Part shown: in pieces, positions 48,629-60,084 of the stretch
How the letters are laid out: each line of letters opens with the position of its first letter
Numbering within the stretch: the stretch's first letter is position 1
Source: Pilaira anomala
Lineage: Eukaryota; Mucoromycota; Mucoromycetes; Mucorales; Mucoraceae
Length of the DNA: 64,000 nt
Direction: 5' to 3'
Assembly (NCBI GenBank): GCA_025716855.1
Contig: JAIXMQ010000016.1
Location: 1 to 64,000 of the forward strand
Made by a program: the position numbers and the translations under genes
The notes under the pieces: model-generated
The model's database searches: none
What the model saw: only the letters and a program-made list of their open reading frames with translations
What the model was told of the DNA's origin: nothing

Positions 48629-50427
48629 TCTCTTTTTTATAAGGAACTAATTACTGTTTTTTAAAAAAAATATAATATAAAAAAAAAAAAAAAAAATACG
48701 GAAAAAGAAGAGAAACGAGAGAGAAAAAAAAGTTCAATTGTTTTATTTATGAACGTTTTTGTTTTAACTCAGTCTCATAATGCAGTAAGTAAATTCCGAG
48801 CTTTTAATTACATACCTTTTAGAAAAAACAAAAATAAAATAAAAAAAAAAAGAAATAAACATAAAACGTATATAGAGCTTATATATCAAACACATTTGAT
48901 TTCTATTTGAAAATATATAGGTCATTTTTTTTTTATTTTTATTTTTTTTTATTTGTGAATATTACTCATTTGCCCTTACAATGTTAAATGTATATATAAG
49001 AAAAAAAATATCGGTATTATATTATACATGAAGAATTGTAATTGTACTTTTTTTTTTTTTTTTTTTTTTTGCTTTACAGTCGTAATATTAATTATGAGGT
49101 CTACAAGTATGGAACATGATATCTTCCATTAAAAGACAGTGCAGATCAAGTTTAGTTTTTTTTTTTTTTTTTTTTAAGTTGAGATGCGTTTATATTACTA
49201 GTTTCTAATTATCACATCATTCTTTTATATTGAATCAATAAAGAGAGAGAGAGAGAGAGAGGAGTGGGAGAGAATAGTGTGCCTATTGCAGACAGCGAGA
49301 ATGGTTCGAATGATTGTAATATGGCGGATAAAAAAGCATCAGGACATAAATTAATAACAACAACAGTATGCTTAAGGTTTATAAAAGCATCTATACTGAC
49401 TAGCAGACACGTTGATATGTATTTAGGACAAAAGCACTTGTTGCTATTCCACTGTTATGATGTTGAAAGTTTCGTTTTCCGATCCAGGCTCTTTGTTCAT
49501 GCATCAAAAAAAAAAAAAAAAAAGCTCAAATGCACAAAATAACAAACATTTAATTTAGGATATATGGATTTCTTTCGTTCCTGTAGTAGTCACAGCGCCA
49601 AGCGACAGACTTTTATGTGTAAAAAAAAAAAACAACGTGCTCAATGTATGCGTGTGTATACAAATAGAGAACGAGCTTTCACTTTTGTTTCTTATTCTTT
49701 TTTATTCTGATTTTACTTTATTTTCTCATCGAAACAAAAATTATAAGGGTAATTTATTAAATGTTGTTGGTCTGCATCGGACTGTTTTTAGAATAGGTAT
49801 AACAGCGAGCTTAAAATATCCAGTGGTAACGTAAATACTGATCTTAGTCAAATTGCAGAAAATGAAATACGGTATATTTTAATTGTGAGAAAGAATGATG
49901 AATTTATAAAACTATAATATTGTATGGGAAGTAAAATAGAGTTAATATTATCATAGAAGAGATTTAGTTATCAGTCCCGAATCAACTGAATCCTCTAAAG
50001 GAATATATATATATAAAGATTCTAAGTCATATACATAAATATGTTACCTTTTGAAGCTAGTAGTTATTACTCTTTTATATCATTTCGAAAAACAAATGAG
50101 CTTTTACTTAAAAAAAAAAAAAAACTCTTTACTAGAATTCTTCGGTTCTTTTTTTTTTATCAATTAATTGAGACATGTAATCCAATTGCCTAGTTGGCGG
50201 TTCAAGAATATACACAAGTACATGAATTGTACACTCATGTATCATGGATGATCTATATCTCTTTTGACTGTACCATCGAATCTTTTTATTTTACACATAT
50301 ATACCATACGAGATAAGAACAACAAAACGAAATGAATGACAGCTTTAAATACTTGGTACGAATAAAGATATACTCTACTTAGCTTTATGATAGGAAATAT
50401 ATGAAAAATATATACTGATCTAGACCT

Positions 50428-50461
<34 letters not shown>

Positions 50462-50983
50462 GAGTTAGGCTTGAAAGAATCAAAACAGGCAATTTGTAAC
50501 TGGGCTATTAAAAAGCTATTCAATCTCACTGCATTAATAATTGAATCTAAATCGTAAAGCTAACAAAGCCCATAAATTTATTCAATATACTTGTACGACT
50601 CTATGTGTTGGTCACTGAATGGCTAAAATGAAGCATACGTGTAACATTTAACGCGTGTATCAAAAAGTATAAATGCAGATATACGAAAAAGATGAGAATC
50701 AACTTATAGTCTCAGGGATTATCTGTCAAGAAATCTATACATGCGTGTAAAAAAAAAAAAAAAAAAAAGCAGTAGCATGAGATGCGTAAATCAAATAGTA
50801 AAGTTGCAGGTAACTTTGACGTAAATATCACGTTTCCAAAAAGATTGGGTTTTGACTGACTGCTTTTACACACACACACACACACACACGTCTGACTTTT
50901 TATAATTCTAAGATTTGTCAATTATATCCTTCTTTTTTATTCCATTTTCAAAAAATAACGAGAATTGAAAAAAAAAAAAAAAG
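48629..50983. other. Intergenic
   Basis: 2.35 kb without a supported gene. Features: a GA microsatellite (49243-49262), T tracts (49048-49070, 50431-50459), A tracts and a CA microsatellite (50869-50888). It must contain the promoters of Sho1 (minus) and UFL1 (plus). Confidence 0.45.
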
Positions 50984-53735
50984 ATGCCAGTTACGATTCA
51001 ACCTAATGCATTTGTTCAATTTGTTGAACAGGGGATCAAGAAAGGACTATTACGTGATGTAACGAGAACATTAGATGGAGAATACTACATGGACATGGAA
51101 TACCTGAAAGAAACCCTTTCAAAACAAGTAGAAAGCCATGGTAAGTTTGTGTAGCCCAAAAAAAAAACAAGCATTATCAGGTTTTTTATTTTTATTTTTT
51201 TATTCTTCAAACAGGAAAAATTAATGTTGAAAAATTGGCTGACATTTTGGCTGTCGAACAGTTCACTGTCGAAAAAGCGATTGAAAACTTATTGAATACA
51301 AAAGATTGGACTGTCATTGATGATTTAGTCCTTACACCGTAAAGAATATAAAATGGAATCTATATACGCATTTAAATTATCTCCGTATACTAAAACAGAT
51401 GAAATTCTTCTTCTATTTAGTGACTACATGGAAAGTTTAGAAGAGCAAGTGGAAGCAAAATTAGTTACATCGGGTTCGATATCAATTGTAGCTCAGGCAC
51501 AACAAATGAAATTACCTTATAGTTTACTCAAATCTGTAAAGTCTCATTTTTTTTTTTTTTTTAAAAAAAAAGCCTAATTATTTCGTTGAGAGTTACTTAT
51601 TCATTGAAATAGGTGATCGATTCCTTTGATGATTATGTTATTTACAGCCAAATACCAGATGTCATTTCTACAAAAGAATATATCGAAAATTGTAAAACTG
51701 AAATTTTCAAAGCATTGGAATCGGCTGAAGAGTACTGCTATTTTACATGAAAACAAATTTTTAACAATCTTCAACTCATCCTTGTTCTTATTGTTTGTTA
51801 GGCCACTACCAATGTTCAAACTTCAGAAATCACAAAATATACCTGAGGATATGTTTTATTGTAAGTGAATTGATGAAAAGGAGAATGATATGAAAAAAAT
51901 TAGCAACCAACTGTTTAATCTAGTATTGTTAGAGAAAGTTATCAAAAGCGATACGTTCACATTAGGTTCACTCCGAGGAAAGAGAAGTAGAGCTATTTTC
52001 GAGCCAAAAAGTTATAGGAATAGACAAATTGAATTGATCAAATCCATTTTTGATTCAAATGACTGTATTAGTAAGTATACATTTTAGATGAATGATAGGC
52101 ATAATTTTTTTTTTTAATTTAAAACAATATAGGTTTGCATACGATTGAGAATTTATATCCATATTCTAATGCTATTGATTTAATTGCGGATAATTATAAT
52201 TCAAATAGTTATTTGACACTTAATTCATGCGTTATTAAAACATCGGTCAAAGAGAAAGCAAAGGATATATTAAAATCTGTGACAGATTATTGTGATTTAA
52301 ATGTAAACAAAAATATTATTTGTTTAATGAAAAAAAAAAAAAAAAAGAAAACTCACTCTTTTTTATCACTCTCCTCTTTAGGATCATTTACCCACAACTT
52401 TAACTTTCGACGATGTAAATAAAGTATTGGATATTATCATATCAGAAGTAAACACCAACAATAACCAAAAGAAATTAATTATACTCGAAGGAGGTTATGT
52501 TACCACGCCTGATTTTATCAACACAACTGTATCACAAACCAAAAATTACTTGAGAAATTTAGCTCGCTCAATCAAGCAAGGTAATAAGGCTGAATCGCAT
52601 GCCTCAGCTAAATTAAATGGTGTACAAGTAAGTTCAAGTGTGGAACATATTGTAGTAAAGAATGATATCACTAAAAAAAAACCCTATCATTTCAGATTAT
52701 TAAATCCATTGAGAGCACTGGATGCCCTCATATGATTGCTGAAAAAATCGCTCCGTTAGCAAGAATATCTATTATTAACCAGTTTGATGATATATTACAA
52801 ACGCCCTATATTGAGGCAGAAGAAATCGTATCTGCAGATAAATGGGTTGTTGAACACAAGGCTCGAGAATTAGCCACATTATTAAATATTCGCAGATCAA
52901 TTTATTTTAATTACCAGGCAACTCGGTTACTTCAAGGTAATCCATAACCTCTCATGTTATTTTATAATGACTCAAAGTAAATTCTTTTATAGATGCATCA
53001 GCTAAAAAGAGCTTAGAAAAATTTATACTGAAAAATCAATGCACTGATTTCCTGTATCATCTTGTCCTTTATTTGGTTTTGGCACAATCATTTAATAAGG
53101 CTGAAGTGGTAGATTCGACTTCTTTATGCATCACGGTTGATGATATTGAAAAGAATAATATTGCAGATACTAAACAGCAAAAGTACGTGATTGCATACTT
53201 TATTAGGGAAAATGATCATAAATACGACAAGACTTTTATTATTGAAATTGAAGAAAACATAAAGAAGAAGGATATTGGATTATTTATTAACGATATCTTG
53301 GTCAAGGACAAACACCATTTATTTAAAGAAGAACTTGACAATGCTCAAACAAAAAGGTAAAAATAATGCATTTTTTTTTTTAAAAAAAAAAATAAGAAAC
53401 ATATTGAATAATTAACGAAATAATTAAGTACCGCGAATATAATGATACATCAACAATTGCATAACCAACTACAAGGATTAAATATATCAGCTAATACGGC
53501 ACCACAATTATTGCATTTAACTACATTACTTTTATTTCAACAATATTTTGGTGTACCACTCTATGTATCCGGGAAGTTTGTTCCTGTGATAATAACAGAA
53601 ATCAAGTCAAAATTAGAACCAGAACAACAACGATTATTAGAAATTGCCCACCTATCTATTATTAACAATCAACGAGAAGAGCATTTGGACGACTATAAAC
53701 AATTGAAAATGATTGGTATAAGTTGTACATTATAA
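50984..53735 (+). CDS. UFL1: UFM1-protein ligase 1 (UFL1) homologue
   Basis: Eleven exons: 50984-51140, 51215-51338, 51421-51535, 51613-51731, 51802-51864, 51904-52070, 52133-52302, 52382-52627, 52696-52936, 52993-53356, 53429-53735; about 690 aa (human 794). Matches to human UFL1 run end to end: GLLRDVTRTLDGEYYMDMEY (human QLEVVHTLDGKEYITPAQI), GKINVEKLADILAVEQFTVE, DYMESLEEQVEAKLVTSGSI, LPTTLTFDDVNKVLDIIISE, TTPDFINTTVSQTKNYLRNL, and ILHLTSVLLF-like LLHLTTLLLFQQYF near the end. UFL1 is the E3 that attaches UFM1 to ER-associated ribosomes with DDRGK1 and CDK5RAP3. The central Lys-rich stretch of the animal protein is largely absent. The junction of exons 5 and 6 is uncertain (39-nt intron with GTGAAT donor; GTAAGT breaks the frame). 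Confidence 0.88.
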
Positions 53736-53782
53736 AAAAGGAAAAAAAAAATGTTTTATTTGTTCCATCATTTCTCTTTTTT

Positions 53783-53784
<2 letters not shown>

Positions 53785-53829
<45 letters not shown>
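53785..53829. repeat. 45-nt T homopolymer
   Basis: A T tract in the 161-bp spacer between UFL1 and the F-box-like gene, so it lies in the 3' flank of one and the promoter of the other. It could act as a nucleosome-depleting poly(dA:dT) tract, which is inference. Confidence 0.7.
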
Positions 53830-53834
<5 letters not shown>

Positions 53835-53896
53835 CTGCTTTTTTATTCTTGTTATACACATAAAATAATTAAATAATAAACAAAAGAAAAAAAAAA

Positions 53897-54787
53897 ATGG
53901 AAAGGAATTTACCAGCAGAAATTATTCTGATCGTAGGGAATTATTTACGGTTTAAAGAATATATTCAGCTATCACAAACGTGCAAGACAATTGAAAGAAT
54001 ATTAACTTCTACAAGTGCAATTGATTATTTAAATCATCGCTTTAGATTTGGACATGATACAGGTGCACTTTTATTATTTACATATTACAACATACTTCAT
54101 GTACCAAAGCTGCTAAGAAAGGTCGTCTTGGATCATTTTATTTATACAACAAAGGATGATATAGCATTTCTTGTAAAAGGGTGGTCCATCATTCATGCAA
54201 TAGGATGTTCCGATCCGGGAAAGTTTATGACAACACTACTCACAGACGAAGATAATGATGAAAAGCCAACACCACCAAAACAACAGTACACGATGATGAT
54301 GAATACAGAAAATAAAGAGGAATTGATCTTAAAACACCAGCAATTATTTTCAATAGAAATTTTTGACCGTATCATAGACTCACATACTCGTTGTAAAACC
54401 AAAATTTGTAAAACAAAGACCTATCAGTCAGTTTTCAAAAAGTTAGTTTTACTGGGTGATTTACGTACTGTAGAACATTGTTTAAGAAGTTTAGGCCCAC
54501 CAGCTGATTCAACCATTATATTTGATTTAGATTATTCTAATAGATTCCCGCTAAATAACCAACGACCCCTTTTAATAACAACAACACAACACAATCATCG
54601 TTCTTTAAAAGGTGCAGAATATGCATCACCTTATGCTGAAACGATTTGTAAACACAGTCTTTATTACAATTACACTTCAGACGAAATGTGTTCTTTAACA
54701 GAGAATCTTTTTAAAAAATATAATATCAAAGTAAAACGTGAAAGTAAAAGTAGAAACCCACATCGCCGTTTTATGAATACAACTTGA
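53897..54787 (+). CDS. F-box-like protein
   Basis: A single exon of 296 aa. The N terminus (ERNLPAEIILIVGNYLRFKE and LSQTCKTIERIL) has the helix pattern and Leu-Pro start of an F-box that would bind Skp1 in an SCF ubiquitin ligase. The rest is mostly helical, without recognisable WD40 or leucine-rich repeats, and has a Pro/Lys linker near 125-135. The C terminus is strongly basic (SKSRNPHRRF). The target is unknown. It starts 161 bp after UFL1 on the same strand. Its stop lies 66 bp from the convergent GDPD stop. Confidence 0.7.
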   Translation: MERNLPAEIILIVGNYLRFKEYIQLSQTCKTIERILTSTSAIDYLNHRFRFGHDTGALLLFTYYNILHVPKLLRKVVLDHFIYTTKDDIAFLVKGWSIIHAIGCSDPGKFMTTLLTDEDNDEKPTPPKQQYTMMMNTENKEELILKHQQLFSIEIFDRIIDSHTRCKTKICKTKTYQSVFKKLVLLGDLRTVEHCLRSLGPPADSTIIFDLDYSNRFPLNNQRPLLITTTQHNHRSLKGAEYASPYAETICKHSLYYNYTSDEMCSLTENLFKKYNIKVKRESKSRNPHRRFMNTT

Positions 54788-54853
54788 AAAAAAAAAAAAA
54801 AATAATAATAAATAAAAAAAAAAAAAAGTGTATTATTAAATATAAATCTCTTT

Positions 54854-55976
54854 TTATACACCAATCACTTTCCAACTTGCTAAATTCATCAGCTTTGTAA
54901 CCATGTAAAGGTAAGCTCTTCTTCGTCTTGAGGATAAATAAGTGTCTGATTTTACAAATGCTTGATATGCTTCATCATTAGCTAAAGCTTTAGGTATTTC
55001 ATGTACATTTTCTAATAAAACATGAACGTTATCTCCAACTACACCATCTATTTGCCATAAGACACATGTCTTCATCTGTAATGGGTCATTGATTGTCCAA
55101 GTAAATACACGTTTGTTACGCACATGAGCTTCTTTAATAAAGGATTGACCATCTGATCCAGCTAAAGCGGCAAAGGGTAAACTAAGACAATCCACATTGT
55201 CTAAAAAGTAATTTTGTGCTGCCGAAAAGGAAATACCAATAAAACAAAACTTGAAATTTGTAAATAACTTTTTGGCTCTCTCAAGGAATTCAGTATTCCA
55301 GATACCAATTACTAATTGTTCTGCTAATTTAGGGTGATTGGTTAAATAGCTCTCGACTAATTTATGCAAAACATCTAATATCTCGATAGGATTATCGTAC
55401 TATTATATATAAAAAAATAAGAATTTTATAAAGTGTGATCAAAATATTTGGATCATCCAGTTACCTTAATATCAACAATCATGTAAAGCCCATCAATTGA
55501 ACTCACGTCAGGTTGGGTTAATAAATCGAGTACTTCATTAAATCTAGGAATAGGTTGAGTAGGTTCCACTTTGGTAGTTAATGCATCAATATAGCCATGC
55601 CAATTTTGACTACGCACAGGACCTGCACCGGTAGTAGTTCTATCCAAAGTTAAATCGTGCATCACAATAATTTCATCGTCTTTACTTAAACGAATATCTA
55701 GATAAATATTTAAGTCACTTTGTCCTCCTCTCCAACTTATTGATTTTATACCTCCTTCAAGTGCAGTTGTACCAGCTTTTAAAGCATTAGCATATGAAAT
55801 TAAAGTGTTTTCTGGATTCTCGGCCGAATATCCACGATGTGCAATAACGTCAGGGATATCTGTTTTCCATATCAAAGGTTAAACTCATACATACGTAAAC
55901 AGATAGGTTTTTTTTTTTAAAAAAAAAAAGACTTACGAATTTTGAAGGAAGCTTCTTTATCAAGGACTTCAGTCAT
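54854..55976 (-). CDS. Glycerophosphodiester phosphodiesterase (GDPD)
   Basis: Four exons: 55976-55937, 55859-55752, 55697-55465, 55399-54854; 308 aa. Motifs: VIAHRGYSAENPENTL (first catalytic His and Glu), LEGDIRLSKDDEIIVMHDLT (metal-binding residues and second catalytic His), DGLYMIVDIKY (the usual ExK strand is DIK here), and FTWTINDPLQMKTCVLWQID near the C terminus, which matches the WTVN motif and following helix. The enzyme hydrolyses glycerophosphodiesters to glycerol-3-phosphate and an alcohol. There is no signal peptide, so it is probably cytosolic. The 54-nt intron 55751-55698 stays in frame if retained, adding 18 codons between catalytic segments. Confidence 0.93.
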
Positions 55977-56834
55977 AGTCTAAAGGTATATATATAAAAA
56001 AAAAAATGTATTTGAAAGAAAATAAGAAAAGAAACGATGATGAAAAAAAAGCCCCTAAAGAAATATATGAAATATACAAATTAAATCTCAGGTTTTTTGT
56101 GTAAAATAAATTACTGGACCTGTCTTACTTGAAGTTTCTATATAGTCTGCCCTTTTTCATTTATAATATTCATAGAAATCGAATAGCGCAAGTATTAAAT
56201 GCATACTATATATATATATATATATAGCATCAAACCTTGTTTGATACAAGTACTAAAAAACATGAAGTAACAAATATTCTTATCTGCTTACATACTATAA
56301 ACAGTTTAGTCTAAAAAATTAGTTCAAATGAAAACCAGTTCATTTAAATAAACCCACACGCTCTTTGACATTTATTGTATAGTTTACTGTACAACCAGCT
56401 AACAGTATAATGTTCAGACAGTCAGGACAAAAGATAAAAATAAACAAAGTAAGCTTTAGATCTGTCCAGAAGCCCTCTTACGGTCAAATTAGGTATATAT
56501 ATATATATATTATTTTATCGGTTGAATGCCGATTAACCATTAATAATGTAAGCAAATTCAGTTTTAAAAAAAAGAAGTTTATTTTACTTGGCATTTGAGC
56601 CTTAATTTATTAGGTAGCAACAAAAATTACGTCCCTCAAAACTTTAGCCATGGATTAGATTTGCTTGTAATTTTTAAAGTGAAGAAATCTTTCTTTTTTG
56701 TTATTGTTATTGTTATTGTTACAATTTAAAGGTAATGTAAGCCGCTATAAAGTTTGGCAAAACAAAACAACAGCTTTGGAAAGAAAAAATGGGGTCCGAA
56801 ACAACTTATGTAATTCATTTTAATGAATAAATAA
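55977..56834. other. Intergenic
   Basis: 0.86 kb between GDPD (minus) and the 3' end of Prp18 (minus). TA microsatellites lie at 56205-56225 and 56493-56510. No gene recognised. Confidence 0.45.
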
Positions 56835-58273
56835 TTAAGAAATCTGACTAAGAGTATAAGGAGGATACTTTGTTTGAGCAAATGTCATTAAACGTTTTAC
56901 AGACTGGATCCATTTTCTTGAAGCTTCATCGTTTAAAACATGAGCTACTTGAGAAGAGAAAATCTTTTCACGAGCTGAACGTTCATGAATACTATAACGA
57001 AAAATTAATAAATAAATTGTCTTGATAAATGTTGTATTATGCAAACTTACCCAACCATAGTAACACCAATAGGCCAAGGTGCATTACCAATGGATAACTG
57101 AAGGTAAGCATCCTGTGCATCTCTGTATAATCTGACTTGCATTCTTTGAGCAATTTCAGCAACACGTGCTAAAATATCAGGTTCCAATGTCTTCTTCTTT
57201 AATTGACGCATCAAAGGCTTAATATATTCTGCTGTCTGTTTTTGTAATACGGCTTGTCTTTTACCAGGTCCTGTTCTTTTCTCCTCTTCTGGACGTTCTG
57301 CCATTGCTTCCTCCCATTCCTCTAAAGTATGCTAAAACCAAAACAAGTTAAATATTTTATCTCTTTCAATCATCAATCTCTTTTTTTTTTTTTTACTCAC
57401 GGCGAAATAAGCGTATATTTGTGAATATAATCTGTCAATATCCGATTGAAGTAATTCAATTTGAATGGGTTCAACAACAGGTGCAGATTTCTTTGGTTTC
57501 TTTTTTTCATCGTTGGCTCCGCCTTTTTGCTTTAAATCATCAAGTCGCATATTTGTTTCCATTTCCTCTAATGTTCTCATGAAATCGTTACGACCTTGAT
57601 CCTATAACATTTTCTTTAGTTACATATATATATATATATATAAGTGCAATGGTGTGCAGACTTACTCCTGATTGTTCATCCATAAGTTCTAAAGCACGAA
57701 GACGAACTTTACATTGTTTATCAGTTTCACCGAATAATCGAATAGGTTGCCCCATAGCTCTTAAACGACGAACACATTCTTCTCGTGAAATATTAAAAGC
57801 TTCGATAACTTCTTCCTAAGTAATTTGTTTAGATCGTTTGAACTGATTTTTTTTTTTAAAAAGAAAAAAAATTGTAATCTTACAGGTTGATCTTTTGCTT
57901 TTTCTTCTGCGATTGCGTTTTGTCTTTCAATTTCTTCTTTACGTTTTTTCTACCAGAATAACGTGAGTTATTATCAAAAAAAGAAAATCAAATTATCGAT
58001 AGTATACCTCTTCTTCTTCAATACGAGCTTTTTTCTGTTATACAAAAATATCAGAATGATTTCATTTAATCTATATTTAAATCACATTACCTGTCTTTCT
58101 TTTTCTTCTCTTTCTTTTTCTTTCTGTCTGTATTCTTCTTCGCGGATTCTTTCTAATTCGGCTCTACTCACATACTTTAACTTTTTATCAACTCCTCCAC
58201 GTTTCTCTACTGCTTCCATAAGCTTGCGCTTTTTATTCACTTCTTCTTGAATTGCTTCTTTGAGGAAATCCAT
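56835..58273 (-). CDS. PRP18: Pre-mRNA splicing factor Prp18
   Basis: Seven exons: 58273-58091, 58034-58008 (27 nt), 57949-57884, 57815-57666, 57601-57401, 57331-57051, 56991-56835; 354 aa. A Lys/Glu/Arg-rich coiled N terminus ([20 protein letters not shown]) is followed by an SFM-like motif ([19 protein letters not shown]). The Prp18 core has [20 protein letters not shown], spanning an intron, and [20 protein letters not shown]; both are the conserved loop and helix region. Prp18 works with Slu7 in exon joining at the second splicing step. It shares a 248-bp promoter region with the divergent Lto1 gene. Confidence 0.97.
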
Positions 58274-58521
58274 TTTTTTTTTAAGTTTTAATCAAAGCAA
58301 AAGGACTTTCTTGATATTTACTCCCCAAATTTCCAAAAAAAAAATCAAAAAAAAAGACTGCCTTACATCCACGCCTATTGGATAAAGGCTTTAAAACATC
58401 TCGAGCGCGTTCATGTTAATATAATTCAATCACATGATTTTAAAGTTGAGATTTAAGCAAAGTTTCAAAGCCATTTTTTTTTTATAAAAAAAAAAAACTT
58501 TCGTTTTGCTTATTAATAATC
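58274..58521. promoter_or_regulatory. Bidirectional promoter, Prp18/Lto1
   Basis: Only 248 bp separate the divergent start codons at 58273 (minus) and 58522 (plus), so both promoters must overlap here. It contains A/T tracts near 58335-58360 and 58473-58498. Shared control of a splicing factor and a ribosome/Fe-S biogenesis factor is inferred from spacing only. Confidence 0.6.
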
Positions 58522-59106
58522 ATGTCAACTAAACAAACCCTCCCTCCTCCTAACCAAGATCTCGAGTCCTTATGCTATTTGGAAACAATGTAAGTCTGTC
58601 ATTTACGCATAGACAAGTTCCGATTCAACTTTTTTCTTATGCTTTTCTTTTTTTTTTTTTTAAAAAAAAACAGGTTTGAAGAACATGGTTTTGACGACGG
58701 TTTTAGAGACGGTGAAAAATCTGGAGAACTAGAAGGTCGTCTCTTTGGTTGCGAAAAAGCATTTGATTTAGGCCGAGAAATTGGATTTTACTTGGGCTGC
58801 GTTGAAATGTGGACTCAATTGGCCAATTCTTACCCTGAGACTGTATCTTCAAAGTAAAACCATCATTATATATTTGACAGCTTTGAATTTTTGTAATTGA
58901 TTTCTCGTTTTTTTTTTTTTTATAGAGCTATGAAGCAAATTGATGGATTAAAAAAGCTTGTGGATGAATTTCCCGCATACAATGATCATGATATTGATTT
59001 ATTTGCTTTAAGAGATAAAATGAAGAACAAATTGAGAGTCATTACTTCTTTATTAGGTGTTAATCAAAAGTATGTTATGACTGAAGCGCCTAAAATGACT
59101 TACTAG
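58522..59106 (+). CDS. LTO1: Lto1/ORAOV1-type protein
   Basis: Three exons, 58522-58589, 58674-58853 and 58926-59106; 142 aa. The centre carries the repeated deca-GX3 pattern of the Yae1/Lto1 family: GFDDGFRDGEKSGELEGRLF, then GCEKAFDLGREIGFYLGC. The C terminus is a basic helix (KMKNKLRVITSLLGV). Lto1 and Yae1 form an adaptor that brings the ABC protein Rli1 to the cytosolic iron-sulfur assembly machinery, so it supports ribosome recycling and biogenesis. Length fits Lto1 (about 140-160 aa) better than Yae1. Confidence 0.88.
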
Positions 59107-60084
59107 AAGCACCCCCGCACAATATATACCCGTTTCTTTCATAAACAAGTTTGCGGTATATGCATTTTTTCCGTAAACCTCTGTTTATGGAAAAACTATA
59201 ATAAAAAATAAAAGTGAATTTCACAATACAAGTAATTATTCATGTATTCAATATATTTATTTTGTGTTGGCTAGTTACAAACCAATTAGTACTCGGTATT
59301 CATAGATGATTTTTTTTATATGTTAGTCCATTCACACAAACCAATACAATACCCGCTCTATTTAAGGCCGTTTCCGATTTAAGGCTGCAATTTTCTGAAA
59401 TTTTTGGCCATATTTAATTTCTCAAGTCAGAAATAAGGCCATATGCATGTTACGATTTAAGGCCACAAAAGTCTGAAATTTTTTTCAGCCTTAAATAGAG
59501 TGGGTACGGTAACAGGCATTTTACTGACGGTAGTAAGGGTATGTTATTATTGCTTTTAGAACTGAAACTATTTATCCCCCTCTTTTTTGTACGTTTAGGA
59601 ACGTGTGGTTTAATGGTCCATATACAGTATACGTTCCAAAACGGTTATAAGTCGTTATTTTTTTTTATCCTTGGAAGTGCTATTTATGTATGCACACTCC
59701 TTCATAAATATCCCATAATAAGACTCAGCAGCTTGTTGTCTGGAATTTTTCTATTCATATAATATTAACAGCTCTAATATAAGTTGCTAGAAGTCATTTC
59801 TTTGTTTAATAAGATCAATACTTAATTGTTATTATTTTTTTTTTTAAGTATCATGACAAGTCCCGAGGAAGGAGGTTGTTCTGGGTCAGTCAGTTGGCTT
59901 TATTTTTTTATCACATTTTAATCGTTGATTGTATCATGGAATTGTATTTGTCCTTCTGATTGACTATCTAAGTAGAAGATCTAAGTAGAATAATGATACA
60001 TGATTTATTTACTATGATGTGAATGTATTAATATATATATGTATATATAAATGGATAATTAAATATGAAGAAATAAAAAAGATG
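59107..60084. other. Intergenic with a MITE
   Basis: 0.98 kb between Lto1 and cystinosin, which are convergent. It contains the MITE-like element at 59350-59506 (listed separately). Beyond it, short unremarkable open frames and a T tract near 59836-59846. No gene recognised. Confidence 0.5.
59350..59506. mobile_element. MITE with TA target duplication
   Basis: Terminal inverted repeats of 17 bp: CCCGCTCTATTTAAGGC at 59352-59368, and the reverse complement of 59488-59504, CCCACTCTATTTAAGGC (one mismatch). Both ends are flanked by TA (59350-59351 and 59505-59506), as expected for Tc1/mariner or pogo-type insertion. The interior (153 bp with TIRs) is non-coding and holds repeated subterminal words: CGATTTAAGGC at 59375 and 59453, TCTGAAATTTTT at 59394 and 59472. 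It is too short to encode a transposase, so it is a non-autonomous element. The superfamily is inferred from the TA duplication. Confidence 0.8.

Noticed and set aside
49264..49834. Two short open frames (92 and 65 codons)
   Set aside because: No start context, splice partners or protein-like composition; the first begins inside a GA microsatellite and ends in an A tract.
55698..55751. Reading straight through as one GDPD exon
   Set aside because: The frame is open, but the added residues interrupt the conserved LExDIRL segment and the stretch has a good GTATAA donor, a branch-like CTTAA and a CTAG acceptor.
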